Of a stretch of 64,000 nt of DNA, positions 17,683-26,565 are shown one piece after another; position 1 is the stretch's first letter; every line of letters starts with the position of its first letter. The stretch spans positions 62,001-126,000 of the forward strand of contig NZ_CAKKMF010000001.1 of the NCBI RefSeq assembly GCF_918697925.1, read 5' to 3'. Both the position numbers and the translations under genes were made by a program. The stretch is from Arthrobacter sp. Bi26 (GTDB lineage Bacteria; Actinomycetota; Actinomycetes; Actinomycetales; Micrococcaceae). The notes below the pieces were generated by a model, which saw only the letters and a program-made list of their open reading frames with translations, was not told where the DNA came from and did no database searches.

Positions 17683-18960
17683 ATGGGCGCCACACATCTG
17701 CCCTCTACCGAGTTCGACGGAACCGAGATGGATGACCAGCTCGAGGCGGAGGCCGAGGCCCAACTGGGCGCCCCGGCAGAGCCGATGGTGCAGTTGCTGG
17801 GCCCTGACGGCACCCTGGGCTCGGACCCGGTTTTCTCAAAGTACGCCGAGAAGCTGGATTCGGACACGCTGCGCGGCTTTTACGCTGACATGGCCAAGAT
17901 CCGCCGCTTCGATGTGGAAGCCACCGCCCTGCAGCGGCAGGGCCAGCTGGCCTTGTGGGTGCCGCTCACGGGACAGGAAGCCGCGCAGATCGGCTCCGGC
18001 CGGGCCAGCCAGCCGCAGGACTACATCTTCCCGACCTACCGCGAGCACGGCGTGGCCCTGACCCGGAACGTGGACCTGGCCGAGCTCCTGCGTCAGTTCC
18101 GTGGCGTCTCCAACGGCGGCTGGAACCCGAAGGACACGAACTTCCACCTCTACACGCTGGTCCTGGCCGCCCAGACCCCGCACGCCGTGGGTTACGCCAT
18201 GGGCATCCAGCGGGACCAGAAGCTGGCGGCCGCCAACGCCGCCGGCGGTGGGGATGCGGGACAGGCCGTGGAGCCCAACGCTGCCGTCATGGTGTACTTC
18301 GGCGACGGAGCCAGCTCCGAAGGGGATGTCCATGAATCCATGGTGTTCGCCTCGTCCTACCAGGCGCCCGTGGTCTTCTTCTGCCAGAACAACCACTGGG
18401 CGATCTCCGTGCCGAGCTCCGTGCAGACCCGCATCCCGCTCGCTAACCGCGCCAAGGGCTACGGTTTCCCCGGCATCCGGGTGGACGGCAATGACGTGAT
18501 CGCCGTCCACGCCGTCACGGAGTGGGCGCTGGAGCAGGCCCGTGAGGGCAACGGTCCGGTCCTGATCGAGGCGTTCACCTACCGGGTCGGGGCGCACACC
18601 ACAGCCGATGACCCCACCAAGTACCGTGGGTCCGCCGAGGAGGGCCTGTGGCGGGCCAAGGACCCGCTGGCGCGGCTGGAGAAGTATCTCCGGGCCGAGG
18701 GCCTCGCGGACGACTCCTTCTTCGAGCAGGTCAAGGCCGACGGCGACGAGCTCGCCGCCTATGTCCGCAAGACCACCTACGACCTCGAAACCCCGGACAT
18801 CCGGACTGCCTTCGCCAACACCTACGTGGAGGCCCATCCGCTGGTGGCCGAGGAACTGGCCTGGTTCGAGGAATACAGCGCAGGGTTCGCCGACGCCGAA
18901 ACCGCACAGGCAAAATCAGGTCCGGCACAGGCTGGGCAGACAGACGGGGCGGCCCAGTAA
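17683..18960 (+). CDS. pdhA: 2-oxoacid dehydrogenase E1 alpha subunit (pyruvate or branched-chain)
   Basis: 425 residues; with E1 beta it forms the thiamine-diphosphate-dependent decarboxylase of a pyruvate or branched-chain 2-oxoacid dehydrogenase complex. The ThDP motif spans YFGDGASSEGDVHESMVFASSYQAPVVFFCQNNHW (GDG ... NN). VPLTGQEAAQIGSGRASQPQDYIFPTYREHGVAL and YRVGAHTTADDPTKYR are typical of the alpha subunit, the latter holding the phosphorylation-loop-like region. The ATG at 17683 has AAGGAG 5 nt upstream. It is the first gene of a three-gene operon. Actinobacteria generally use AceE for pyruvate, so a branched-chain role is favoured, but sequence alone does not decide. Confidence 0.85.
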   Translation: MGATHLPSTEFDGTEMDDQLEAEAEAQLGAPAEPMVQLLGPDGTLGSDPVFSKYAEKLDSDTLRGFYADMAKIRRFDVEATALQRQGQLALWVPLTGQEAAQIGSGRASQPQDYIFPTYREHGVALTRNVDLAELLRQFRGVSNGGWNPKDTNFHLYTLVLAAQTPHAVGYAMGIQRDQKLAAANAAGGGDAGQAVEPNAAVMVYFGDGASSEGDVHESMVFASSYQAPVVFFCQNNHWAISVPSSVQTRIPLANRAKGYGFPGIRVDGNDVIAVHAVTEWALEQAREGNGPVLIEAFTYRVGAHTTADDPTKYRGSAEEGLWRAKDPLARLEKYLRAEGLADDSFFEQVKADGDELAAYVRKTTYDLETPDIRTAFANTYVEAHPLVAEELAWFEEYSAGFADAETAQAKSGPAQAGQTDGAAQ

Positions 18961-19940
18961 TGACCACCATGACCATTGCGAAGGCCATCAACGAGGGCCT
19001 GCGGGCCACGTTGAGCAACAACCCCCGCTCGCTGCTGATGGGCGAGGACATCGGGGCCCTCGGCGGCGTCTACCGGGTCACTGACGGGCTGATCGCCGAA
19101 TTCGGCGCCGACCGCGTGGTGGATACCCCGCTGGCCGAGTCCGGCATCATCGGCACCGCCATCGGCCTGTCCCTGCGCGGCTACCAGCCGGTCTGCGAGA
19201 TCCAGTTCGACGGCTTCGTGTTCCCGGGGTTCAACCAGATCACCACCCAGCTGGCCAAGATGCATTCCCGCAGCAACGGCAACCTGACCGTTCCCGTCGT
19301 CATCCGGATCCCATACGGCGGCGGCATCGGCTCGATCGAGCACCACTCCGAATCACCGGAGGCCCTGTTCGCCCACACGGCCGGCCTGCGCATCATCACG
19401 CCGTCCAATCCGCACGATGCCTATTGGATGATCCAGCAGGCCGTCGACTGCCAGGATCCCGTCATCGTCTTCGAGCCCAAGCGCCGCTACTGGCTCAAGG
19501 GCGAGGTCGATACCGAGACCCCCGGCGCGTCCGCGGACCCCTTTAAGGCGCATGTGCTCCGCGAGGGCACCGACGCTACCGTCGTTGTCTACGGACCGCT
19601 CGTGCCCGTGGCCCTCGCAGCGGCGGAGGCCGCGGCCGAGGACGGCCACAGCGTCGAGGTAATCGACCTCCGTTCCATCTCGCCGATCGACTTCGACACC
19701 GTCACGGCATCGGTCCAGAAGACCGGCCGGCTGATCGTGGCCCACGAGGCCCCCACTTTCGGCGGCATCGGCGGCGAAATTGCCGCGCGGATCAGCGAAC
19801 GGGCCTTCCATTCACTGGAGGCCCCGGTCATCCGCGTCGGAGGATTCCACATGCCCTATCCCGTGGCCAAGGTCGAAGAAGACTACTTGCCGGACATCGA
19901 CCGCATCCTTGAGGCGCTGGACCGCGCCCTGGCGTACTGA
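18960..19940 (+). CDS. pdhB: 2-oxoacid dehydrogenase E1 beta subunit
   Basis: 326 residues. It pairs with the preceding E1 alpha. Typical beta-subunit blocks are LLMGEDIGALGGVYRVTDGL, RVVDTPLAESGIIGTAIGLSLRGYQPVCEIQFDGFVFPGFNQI, PVVIRIPYGGGIGSIEHHSESPEALFAHTAGL and the C-terminal transketolase domain ATVVVYGPLVPVALAAAEAA ... EVIDLRSISPIDFDTV. The ATG at 18960 overlaps the stop of the alpha gene (TAATG), so a much longer upstream open frame is rejected and translation is coupled. A second Met four codons in (MTTMTIAKAI) is an alternative start. The E2 gene begins 9 nt downstream. Confidence 0.9.
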   Translation: MTTMTIAKAINEGLRATLSNNPRSLLMGEDIGALGGVYRVTDGLIAEFGADRVVDTPLAESGIIGTAIGLSLRGYQPVCEIQFDGFVFPGFNQITTQLAKMHSRSNGNLTVPVVIRIPYGGGIGSIEHHSESPEALFAHTAGLRIITPSNPHDAYWMIQQAVDCQDPVIVFEPKRRYWLKGEVDTETPGASADPFKAHVLREGTDATVVVYGPLVPVALAAAEAAAEDGHSVEVIDLRSISPIDFDTVTASVQKTGRLIVAHEAPTFGGIGGEIAARISERAFHSLEAPVIRVGGFHMPYPVAKVEEDYLPDIDRILEALDRALAY

Positions 19941-19949
19941 CGAGGACCC

Positions 19950-21512
19950 ATGACGCTCAACAAGTTCAACCTCCCCGACGTCGGCGAAGGGCTAACGGAG
20001 GCAGAAATCGTCGCCTGGAAGGTCAAGCCCGGCGATACCGTGGCCATCAACGAGGTCCTGTGCGAGATCGAGACGGCCAAGTCCCTGGTGGAACTGCCCT
20101 CACCCTTCGCGGGGACCGTCACCGAACTGCTGGTTCCCGAGGGAGTCACGGTGGAGGTCGGCACGCCGATCATCAGCGTGAGCGACGCCGTCGCCGCCCC
20201 GGAGCAGGCCGCCCCGGCGCCTGCTGCCCAGGCATCTCCCGCCCCGGCGGCTCCCATGTACGGCACGCTGCAGGCTGACACGTCCGACGCCGGCGAAGCA
20301 GCCGGGAGGCCGGCCGGCGGCCCGCTTGTGGGCTCCGGTCCCAAGGCCGACGCCGTCAAGCGCCGGCGGCGGATTTCCGCCCCGGCGGCCACTTCGGCCG
20401 GCGCCGGCGCTGCCGCCCCGGTGGTCGAGCCGGGGGCCACGCCCGCCGGGTTCCCTGGCCGAGCTAGCGAGGCTGGGGAGCGGGTGGGGATTGAGGCCCA
20501 CGACATCTGGATCAGCCCGGACGCCGTCGGCCACCCGGCTGCCGAGGCTGCTGGCCCGGCCGAGTCCATTGACCCGCGCCCCACGTTGGGCGGCGCCATC
20601 AGCGGCCTGGTCGGCAAGGTGCTGGCCAAGCCCCCGGTCCGCAAGATCGCCCGGGACCTCGGGATCAACCTGGCCGACGTCGTGCCCACCGGCGCCCGCG
20701 GTGAAGTGACCCGTGAGGACCTGGTGAGCTACCAGGCCCAGCGTGACGCCGAGGTGGACAAGGCGGACTCGTTCTGGGGCAAGTCCGGCCGCCCGCAGGA
20801 CCAGCGGATCGAGCGGATCCCGGTCAAGGGGGTCCGCAAGGCCACCGCGAAAGCCATGGTCGAATCGGCTTTCGCGGCGCCGCACGTCAGCATCTTTGTC
20901 GACGTCGACGCCAGCCGCACCATGGAATTCGTCAAGCGCCTGAAGGCCTCCCGCGACTTCGAAGGCATCAGGGTTTCCCCGCTGCTGATCCTGGCCAAGG
21001 CGGTCATTTGGGCCGCGGCGCGGAACCCGAGTGTCAACGCGACGTGGGTGGACAACCCGGACGGCAGCGATTCCGCGGAAATCCACGTCAAGCACTTCAT
21101 GAACCTGGGCATCGCCGCCGCCACGCCCCGCGGACTGATGGTGCCGAACATCAAGAACGCCCAGGACCTCTCGCTCAAGCAGCTGGCCCTGGCCCTGAAC
21201 GATCTCGCCACTACGGCGCGGGCCGGCAAGACCCAGCCCGCCCAGATGCGCGGCGGCACGCTCACCGTGACCAACATCGGCGCCCTCGGCATCGACACCG
21301 GCACGCCGATCATCAACCCGGGCGAAGTCGCGATCGTGGCGTTCGGCACCATCAAGCAAAAGCCCTGGGTCCTGGACGGCGAAGTCATTCCGCGCTGGAT
21401 CACCACCCTCGGCGGCTCCTTCGACCACCGGGTGGTGGACGGTGACCTTTCAGCCCGTTTCATGGCGGACGTCGCCGCCATCCTGGAAGAGCCGGCACTA
21501 CTGCTGGACTGA
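19950..21512 (+). CDS. pdhC: Dihydrolipoamide acyltransferase E2 component
   Basis: 520 residues in three domains. The lipoyl domain (1-80) has the lipoylated Lys44 in [17 protein letters not shown] Pro/Ala-rich linker (about 85-205) is followed by the peripheral subunit-binding domain ([32 protein letters not shown]). The catalytic acyltransferase domain ends in [18 protein letters not shown] with His493 and Asp497. It transfers the acyl group from E1 to CoA; the partner E3 is not in this window. The linker is unusually long and includes a second charged stretch ([17 protein letters not shown]). It ends the operon, with a strong terminator 48 nt after the stop. Confidence 0.92.
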   Translation: MTLNKFNLPDVGEGLTEAEIVAWKVKPGDTVAINEVLCEIETAKSLVELPSPFAGTVTELLVPEGVTVEVGTPIISVSDAVAAPEQAAPAPAAQASPAPAAPMYGTLQADTSDAGEAAGRPAGGPLVGSGPKADAVKRRRRISAPAATSAGAGAAAPVVEPGATPAGFPGRASEAGERVGIEAHDIWISPDAVGHPAAEAAGPAESIDPRPTLGGAISGLVGKVLAKPPVRKIARDLGINLADVVPTGARGEVTREDLVSYQAQRDAEVDKADSFWGKSGRPQDQRIERIPVKGVRKATAKAMVESAFAAPHVSIFVDVDASRTMEFVKRLKASRDFEGIRVSPLLILAKAVIWAAARNPSVNATWVDNPDGSDSAEIHVKHFMNLGIAAATPRGLMVPNIKNAQDLSLKQLALALNDLATTARAGKTQPAQMRGGTLTVTNIGALGIDTGTPIINPGEVAIVAFGTIKQKPWVLDGEVIPRWITTLGGSFDHRVVDGDLSARFMADVAAILEEPALLLD

Positions 21513-21560
21513 CCCCGAAACTGCCGGAGCCCCAAACGGCCGGAAGCCCCGAAACGACGG

Positions 21561-21593
21561 AACCCCGCCGCTGAACTATTCAGCCGCGGGGTT
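21561..21593 (+). terminator. Rho-independent-like terminator after the E2 gene
   Basis: Arms AACCCCGCCGCTGAA (21561-21575) and TTCAGCCGCGGGGTT (21579-21593) pair with one mismatch around a 3-nt loop. There is no long T-run, as is usual in high-GC actinobacteria. Confidence 0.75.
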
Positions 21594-21625
21594 CGGTCAG
21601 TATCAGGCCAATTGGCCCGGGCGGC

Positions 21626-21964
21626 TCAGTTTCCCGAGTACGCGGTCAGCATCTGGACCAGCGCGGGATCGCCGCTCATGCCTGCGACGGCGGCCGAGGC
21701 GGCAAACATCAGGCCCGCGAGCACCACGCTGCCTGCGCTGATCCCGGTGAGGAACTTCCAGTCCTCACGGAGCACGCTGCGCACGGTGTCGGGCATACGC
21801 AGACCCGGGGCAATCAAGTTCGGGGCGCTGTCGGTTGATCCGTCGTCCAGGAACGCGACAACGCGGCCGGTGCTGCGGTCCAGGCGCATGGCGCTGATGT
21901 GGTTGCCGTGCCGGGCCAGCAGGATGTCGTGGCCAACCAGCTGGCGGCGCTGAAGAGTGATCAT
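21626..21964 (-). CDS. Hypothetical single-pass membrane protein
   Basis: 112 residues from an ATG at 21964 preceded by GAGGGAG, rather than the longer frame that would start 53 codons earlier. The N-terminal half is soluble with a repeated R-L-D-R/V-V-A-F-L-D-D-G character (HGNHISAMRLDRSTGRVVAFLDDGSTDSAPNLIAPGLRMPDTVRSVL). One hydrophobic helix follows (FLTGISAGSVVLAGLMFAASAAVAG) and then a short C-terminus. No family is recognised. It lies between the E2 terminator and the acyl-CoA ligase, on the opposite strand to both. Confidence 0.6.
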   Translation of the reverse strand: MITLQRRQLVGHDILLARHGNHISAMRLDRSTGRVVAFLDDGSTDSAPNLIAPGLRMPDTVRSVLREDWKFLTGISAGSVVLAGLMFAASAAVAGMSGDPALVQMLTAYSGN

Positions 21965-22232
21965 GGGGCTCCCTCGGTAGGTGGGTTCTTGGATGTCCGC
22001 ACCATCGCAGGGCACTTCCCATTTTATCGAGCCGGTCCGTTCCGGCAGGCCCACTGGGCGGTGAGGCTGCCCACGGGAGGGGGTGATCCTCGTCAAGTCA
22101 CAGTCACGTCGGAACACAGTCAAGCCGGAACACAGCCAAGTCCGCGCCGTCCTGTCCCGGCGATGCGCCCCGGGATTAGAGTGACACCAGCCGCCGACAG
22201 CCCGGGCGGACGCGGATCAAAGGAGATGTTGC

Positions 22233-23867
22233 GTGTTTTCAAGCCCGTACCCCGACGTCGAAGTTCCCAATCTCGGCATTTACGACTACCTCTTCGGCGC
22301 TCTGGCAGAGGAGGACCTGGACCGGGTCGCCATCGTCGACGGCGCCAGCGGTGCGGAGACCACGTACCGGGCGCTCCGCGGGCAAATCGATGCCCTTGCC
22401 GGCGCCGTGGCCGCCCAAGGCCTCGGAGTGCACGGCGTGGCAGCCATCCTGTGCCCCAACGTCCCCGCCTTTGCGACCGTCTTCCACGGCCTGCTCCGGG
22501 CAGGCGCCACGGTCACCACCATCAACTCGCTGTACACCGTGGACGAGATCGCCACCCAGCTCACCGACGCCGGCGCCAGCTGGCTCTTCACCGTCACGGC
22601 GCTGCTGCCGGCCGCCCGGGAGGCGGCCGAAAGGACCGGGATCCCGGCCTCGCGGCTCGTGGTGCTCGACGGCGCCGACGGCCACCCCTCGCTGGGTGAC
22701 TTGCTCGCCATGGGCGCGCCGGCGCCCCGCGTCTCGTTCGATCCGGCCACGCATGTGGCCGTGCTGCCCTACTCGTCCGGCACCACGGGCCGGCCGAAGG
22801 GCGTCATGCTCAGCCACCGAAATCTGGTCGCCAACGTGGAACAGGCCAGGGGGCTGCTCGGCGTGGTCCCCGAGGACCGGCTCCTGGCGCTGCTGCCGTT
22901 TTTCCACATCTACGGGCTGACCGTGCTGCTGAACCTCGCCCTGCGCCAGCGGGCCAGGCTCGTCACGATGCCCAGATTCGATCTGCCCGAGTTCCTGCGG
23001 ATCATCCAGGATCACCGGTGCAGCTACCTGTTCATCGCCCCACCCGTGGCCGTGGCGCTCTCCAAGCACCCGCTGGTTGCCGAGTACGACCTCGGCTCGG
23101 TGCACACCGCCCTCTCGGGCGCGGCGCCGCTGGACGGAGAGCTCGGCACCCGCTTGGCCGAACGCCTCGGATGCCGGGTCCTGCAGGGCTATGGCATGAC
23201 CGAGATGAGCCCGGTATCTCACCTTATTCCGCGCGAAGCGGGCGACGCCCCCGTCAGCTCCGTGGGCTACACCGTGCCGAATATGCAGTGCCGCCTCGTG
23301 GACCCGGCCACGGGGGAGGATATTCCGGTTCCCGCGGACGGCACCAGCGCGCCGGGACATCTCCTGTGCCGCGGGCCGAACGTGATGCTCGGCTATCTCA
23401 ACCGGCCGCAGGAAACCACGGACACCCTGGACGCGGACGGCTTCCTGCACACCGGGGACATCGCCACGGTGCGGGCGGACGGGGTGGTGACGATCGTGGA
23501 CCGGCTCAAGGAACTGATCAAATACAACGGCTACCAGATCGCCCCGGCGGAGCTGGAGGCCCTGCTCCTCACGCACCCCGGCATTGCCGACTCCGCGGTG
23601 ATCGGATCCCTCGACGCCGACGGCCAGGAAGTGCCCAAGGCGTTCGTCGTCCGCCAGCCCGGAGCGGACGGCGATGCCCTGGACGTGGCGGGCGTCATGG
23701 ACTTCGTGGCGGCCAAGGTGGCGCCGTTCAAGAAGATCCGCCGCGTGGAGTTCATCGAAGCCGTGCCGAAGTCCGCGTCAGGAAAAATCCTGCGCCGGAT
23801 GCTCCAGCCCGCGGAACCGGCCGAGGAGCCGGCCGCGGTGCCGGCCGCGGTGCCGGAGAAGCGGTAG
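22233..23867 (+). CDS. AMP-dependent acyl-CoA synthetase, 4-coumarate-CoA ligase type
   Basis: 544 residues of the ANL superfamily. It should activate a carboxylic acid via acyl-AMP to the CoA thioester. The P-loop-like A3 motif is YSSGTTGRPKGVMLSHRNLVANV; A5 is GYGMTEMSPVSHL; A8 is GFLHTGDIATVRADGVVTIVDRLKELIKYNGYQIAPAELEALL; A10 is VPKSASGKILRRML. The domain pattern is that of plant-type 4CL and related bacterial ligases, but cinnamate specificity cannot be claimed because fatty-acid ligases look alike. The GTG start at 22233 follows AAAGGAGAT. The C-terminal tail is a short Pro/Ala repeat. It stands alone, with USP convergent 4 nt away. Confidence 0.85.
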   Translation: MFSSPYPDVEVPNLGIYDYLFGALAEEDLDRVAIVDGASGAETTYRALRGQIDALAGAVAAQGLGVHGVAAILCPNVPAFATVFHGLLRAGATVTTINSLYTVDEIATQLTDAGASWLFTVTALLPAAREAAERTGIPASRLVVLDGADGHPSLGDLLAMGAPAPRVSFDPATHVAVLPYSSGTTGRPKGVMLSHRNLVANVEQARGLLGVVPEDRLLALLPFFHIYGLTVLLNLALRQRARLVTMPRFDLPEFLRIIQDHRCSYLFIAPPVAVALSKHPLVAEYDLGSVHTALSGAAPLDGELGTRLAERLGCRVLQGYGMTEMSPVSHLIPREAGDAPVSSVGYTVPNMQCRLVDPATGEDIPVPADGTSAPGHLLCRGPNVMLGYLNRPQETTDTLDADGFLHTGDIATVRADGVVTIVDRLKELIKYNGYQIAPAELEALLLTHPGIADSAVIGSLDADGQEVPKAFVVRQPGADGDALDVAGVMDFVAAKVAPFKKIRRVEFIEAVPKSASGKILRRMLQPAEPAEEPAAVPAAVPEKR

Positions 23868-23871
23868 CGCC

Positions 23872-24300
23872 TTAGTCGGCGTCGGTCTTGGCGATGTAGA
23901 CGTCGCAGGGGGCGTTGTGGGCCACGCTGTTCGCAACGCTCCCCAAGACCCGGCCGATCCCGCTCATCCGTCGGTTGCCAACCACAATCATCAGGGCACC
24001 GGTCCGTTCGGCTTCCCGGATCAGGGCCTCGGCGGGCTTGCCCCGGGCGGCGGCGTAGGTGACGGCGATGTCCGGGCGGCGCAGGCCGTCCGCCACCGTC
24101 CGCGCCACCGTTTCCGCGTTGCCGGCGTCGGAAACGATCCACTGGTCACTGCCGCTGCCGAAGACCTGGGTCCTGTCGCTGTCAAAGGCGCTGACCACAT
24201 GAAGTGTCGCCCCCACGGAAACTGCGAGGTCGCGCGCGGTGTGCGCCGCCCGCAGGGCAGTTTCACTGCCGTCGACGCCGACAACGATAATTCCGGTCAT
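23872..24300 (-). CDS. Universal stress protein (UspA family)
   Basis: 142 residues forming one Usp domain: GIIVVGVDGSETALRAAHTARDLAVSVGATLHVVSAF at the N-terminus and the ATP-binding signature IVVGNRRMSGIGRVLGSVANSVAHNAPCDVYI at the C-terminus (G-x2-x-x-x-G-x9-G-S). The ATG at 24300 is chosen over one 18 nt upstream because GAGGAG sits 6 nt before it. Usp proteins bind ATP or AMP and act in stress survival; the specific role is unknown. It converges on the acyl-CoA ligase with a 4-nt gap and no clear terminator between them. Confidence 0.88.
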   Translation of the reverse strand: MTGIIVVGVDGSETALRAAHTARDLAVSVGATLHVVSAFDSDRTQVFGSGSDQWIVSDAGNAETVARTVADGLRRPDIAVTYAAARGKPAEALIREAERTGALMIVVGNRRMSGIGRVLGSVANSVAHNAPCDVYIAKTDAD

Positions 24301-24412
24301 GGACTGCTCCTCTTTCAACGAGTAATGCTGTTCAATGCGCCTGTTCGATCGGCCCTGCTGTTCGACGGCTAGCGCTGTTCATGCGCCGCAGCGAACCCTG
24401 CCGCTGTTCACG

Positions 24413-25726
24413 CTACAGTGCGGCCAACGCTTCCCGCAGGACCGGCGCGAGCCGCCGCACGCCCTCACGGATCGACTCGGGCGGCACCGCGCTGAACGCC
24501 AGCCGGATCTTGTTCGACGTGTCGTCCGACGAGGTGAAGGCCGCCCCCGGGATGAAGACGACGCCGGCGTCGATGGCCTTCTTCAGCAGCGGGTAGGTGT
24601 CCACGCCTTCGGGCAAGGTCACCCACACGAAAAAGCCGCCGTCGGGCTGTGTCCAGCTCAGTCCGTCCGGCATGTATTCGGCCAGGGCGGCAAGCATTGC
24701 CTCGCAGCGTTCCCTGTACAGCCCGCGGTACGTCTCGATCTGGCCGCGCCAGTCGTAGTCGCGCAGATAGGCCGATACCAGCATCTGGTTCAGGGTCGGC
24801 GGGCACAGGGTGACGGCCTCTGATGCCAGGTAATACCGGCGCTGCAGGTGGGCCGGGACGAGGGCCCAGCCGATCCGCAGGCCCGGTGCGAAGATCTTTG
24901 AAAAGGACCCCATGTAGATGACGTCATCCGGGTTGGCTGCCCGCAAAGGGGTCAGCGGCTTGCCGTCGAAGCGGAGCAGGCCGTAGGGGTTGTCCTCCAG
25001 CACCAAAATATTCGCGTTTCGGCATATATCCACCACCGCTTGCCGGCGTTCTGCGGCCAGGGTGATGCCGGACGGGTTGTTGAAACTGGGGATGGTGTAG
25101 AGGAACTTGATGTTTCTGCCGGCGGTCTGGAGGGCGGCTATTTTCGCCTCCAGCAGGTCCGGGACGATGCCGTCGCCGTCCATCGGCACGGCTTCGACTT
25201 CCACCTGGTAGGCCTCGAACGTGTTGAGGGCGCCCACATAGGTGGGATCCTCCACGAGCACCACGTCGCCTGGGTTGCAAAAGACCTTGGTGGCCACATC
25301 CTGCGCGGACTGCGAACCGGCGGTAATCACGATGTTCGCGGGGTCGGCGTCGAGAATTCCCTCAGCTGCCATGACCTCGCAGATCTGGGCGCGGAGTTCC
25401 TCGGTACCCTGGCCGCTGCCGTACTGCAGGGCGGTCATTCCCTGCTCGGCGATGATCTTCGCGGCGGTCTGGCCAAGGCGTTCCAGCGGCAGGGACTGCA
25501 GGTACGGGCTTCCGCCGGCGAGGGAAACGAGGCCGGGGCGCATCGAGATGTCGAAAACGTCCCGGACTGCCGACTGCTTGATATTTGCTGCGCGCTCCGA
25601 GAACAGGATCTCGTGGCGGTGGGCGGACGTAGCCGCACGTTCGATTGCGTCAATGGCCTCGGCCGGAAGTACTGCTGCGGCGGCATCAAGTGTTTCGTGG
25701 GTCACAGTCCCAAGGATACTACCCAT
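24413..25726 (-). CDS. PLP-dependent aminotransferase, 2-aminoadipate/LysN-like group
   Basis: About 437 residues from the ATG at 25726. The protein begins LFSERAANIKQSAVRDVFDISMRPGLVSLAGGSPYLQSLPLERL, then shows the class I aminotransferase blocks TALQYGSGQGTEELRAQICEVM, ITAGSQSAQDVATKVFCNPGDVVLVEDPTY, IPSFNNPSGITLAAERRQAVV, LVLEDNPYGLLRF and the PLP-lysine region YMGSFSKIFAPGLRIGW. It lacks the GntR domain of MocR regulators and so is a metabolic aminotransferase, for which 2-aminoadipate or aromatic/branched-chain amino acids are likely substrates. No good ribosome site precedes the ATG and the start could be a few codons off. Confidence 0.85.
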   Translation of the reverse strand: MGSILGTVTHETLDAAAAVLPAEAIDAIERAATSAHRHEILFSERAANIKQSAVRDVFDISMRPGLVSLAGGSPYLQSLPLERLGQTAAKIIAEQGMTALQYGSGQGTEELRAQICEVMAAEGILDADPANIVITAGSQSAQDVATKVFCNPGDVVLVEDPTYVGALNTFEAYQVEVEAVPMDGDGIVPDLLEAKIAALQTAGRNIKFLYTIPSFNNPSGITLAAERRQAVVDICRNANILVLEDNPYGLLRFDGKPLTPLRAANPDDVIYMGSFSKIFAPGLRIGWALVPAHLQRRYYLASEAVTLCPPTLNQMLVSAYLRDYDWRGQIETYRGLYRERCEAMLAALAEYMPDGLSWTQPDGGFFVWVTLPEGVDTYPLLKKAIDAGVVFIPGAAFTSSDDTSNKIRLAFSAVPPESIREGVRRLAPVLREALAAL

Positions 25727-25807
25727 GTTGCACGGGGGGAAACGATTGTTTTCGAACGACTGTTTCCAGGCCATCACCCGGCCTCACCCGCCGCAACTGG
25801 CCGGGAT

Positions 25808-25850
25808 CCCCGAGGCCCCCGGCAGCTGCATGCTGCCGGGGGCCTCGGGG
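25808..25850. terminator. Strong bidirectional hairpin after the FMN reductase gene
   Basis: A perfect 19-bp inverted repeat, 25808-25826 and 25832-25850 with loop TGCAT. It lies between the stop of the FMN reductase (minus strand) and the start of the aminotransferase (minus strand) and should insulate them. Confidence 0.85.
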
Positions 25851-25875
25851 TGTTGTTGAGCGGAGTGCGGAAAGC

Positions 25876-26439
25876 CTAGGCCGCTTCTGCGGCGGGGACC
25901 TCGGCCAGCGCGTCGAACACGCCCTTGATCTGCTCGACAACTTCGGCGTCATCCTTGGGGTGGACCTCGGCGAAGCGGACCATCGAGCCGGGGACTGCCA
26001 GCTTGACGTTCTCGAGGACCTGGGCGCCGGCGATGCCGACGGCCTTGCGGGCCTCGTCCTGGGCCCAAACGCCGCCGAACTGGCCAAAGGCGGTTCCGAC
26101 AACTGCGGTGGGCTTGCCGGAGAGGGCGCCGGCGCCGAACGGGCGCGACAGCCAGTCGATGGCGTTCTTCAGCGACGCCGGGACGGTGCCGTTGTGTTCC
26201 GGCGTGACCAGCAGGATGGTGTCGGCGTCGTTGGCGGCGGCACGCAGGGCGGCGGCGGCCGCGGGCACCTGGCCTTCGACGTCGATGTCCTCGTTGTAGA
26301 ACGGGATGTTGCCCAGGCTCTCGTGGATGACTACGTCCACCTGTTCGGGGGCGTTGAGCGCGATGGCCTCGGCCAGCTGAAGGTTGGTGGAGCCGGCGCG
26401 AAGGCTGCCGACGAGGGTGAGGATGGTCTTCTTGGACAT
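25876..26439 (-). CDS. NADPH-dependent FMN reductase family protein
   Basis: 187 residues with a flavodoxin-like fold. ILTLVGSLRAGSTNLQLAEAIA is the FMN-phosphate-binding loop and VTPEHNGTVPASLKNAIDWLSRPFG is the isoalloxazine-binding motif of the NADPH:FMN/quinone/azo reductase family. It probably reduces flavins, quinones or other electrophiles in the cytoplasm. A good AGGAG site precedes the ATG. The gene is divergent from a TetR regulator, with a perfect palindrome between them that is the evident control site. The gene ends shortly before a 19-bp terminator. Confidence 0.88.
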   Translation of the reverse strand: MSKKTILTLVGSLRAGSTNLQLAEAIALNAPEQVDVVIHESLGNIPFYNEDIDVEGQVPAAAAALRAAANDADTILLVTPEHNGTVPASLKNAIDWLSRPFGAGALSGKPTAVVGTAFGQFGGVWAQDEARKAVGIAGAQVLENVKLAVPGSMVRFAEVHPKDDAEVVEQIKGVFDALAEVPAAEAA

Positions 26440-26517
26440 ATGTACTCCTGTGCATCACGCCGCAGGATGGTTCCGGCGGCTGGTGGATCGTGGGGCTTTG
26501 GGGGCCTTCACCCATGC

Positions 26518-26539
26518 TAAACGGACTGCGGTCCGTTTA
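26518..26539. promoter_or_regulatory. Perfect TetR-type operator
   Basis: TAAACGGAC and GTCCGTTTA flank a 4-nt centre (26527-26530), giving a perfect 22-bp palindrome midway between the divergent FMN reductase and TetR genes. Size and position are typical of an autoregulated TetR operator. Confidence 0.8.
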
Positions 26540-26552
26540 TATTCCGAGGCGC

Positions 26553-26558
26553 TAGACT
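26553..26558 (+). promoter_or_regulatory. -10 box TAGACT, predicted leaderless promoter of the TetR gene
   Basis: TAGACT ends 7 nt before the GTG start at 26566, so transcription should begin at or next to the start codon. The palindromic operator lies in the spacer/-35 position and would block polymerase. Confidence 0.5.
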
Positions 26559-26565
26559 CAGCGGT

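Noticed and set aside
25019..25031. A second match to the palindrome half-site CGGCATATATCC found inside the aminotransferase gene
   Set aside because: It is a single half-site within coding DNA (codons for DICRNA) with no inverted partner, so a chance match is likelier than an operator.
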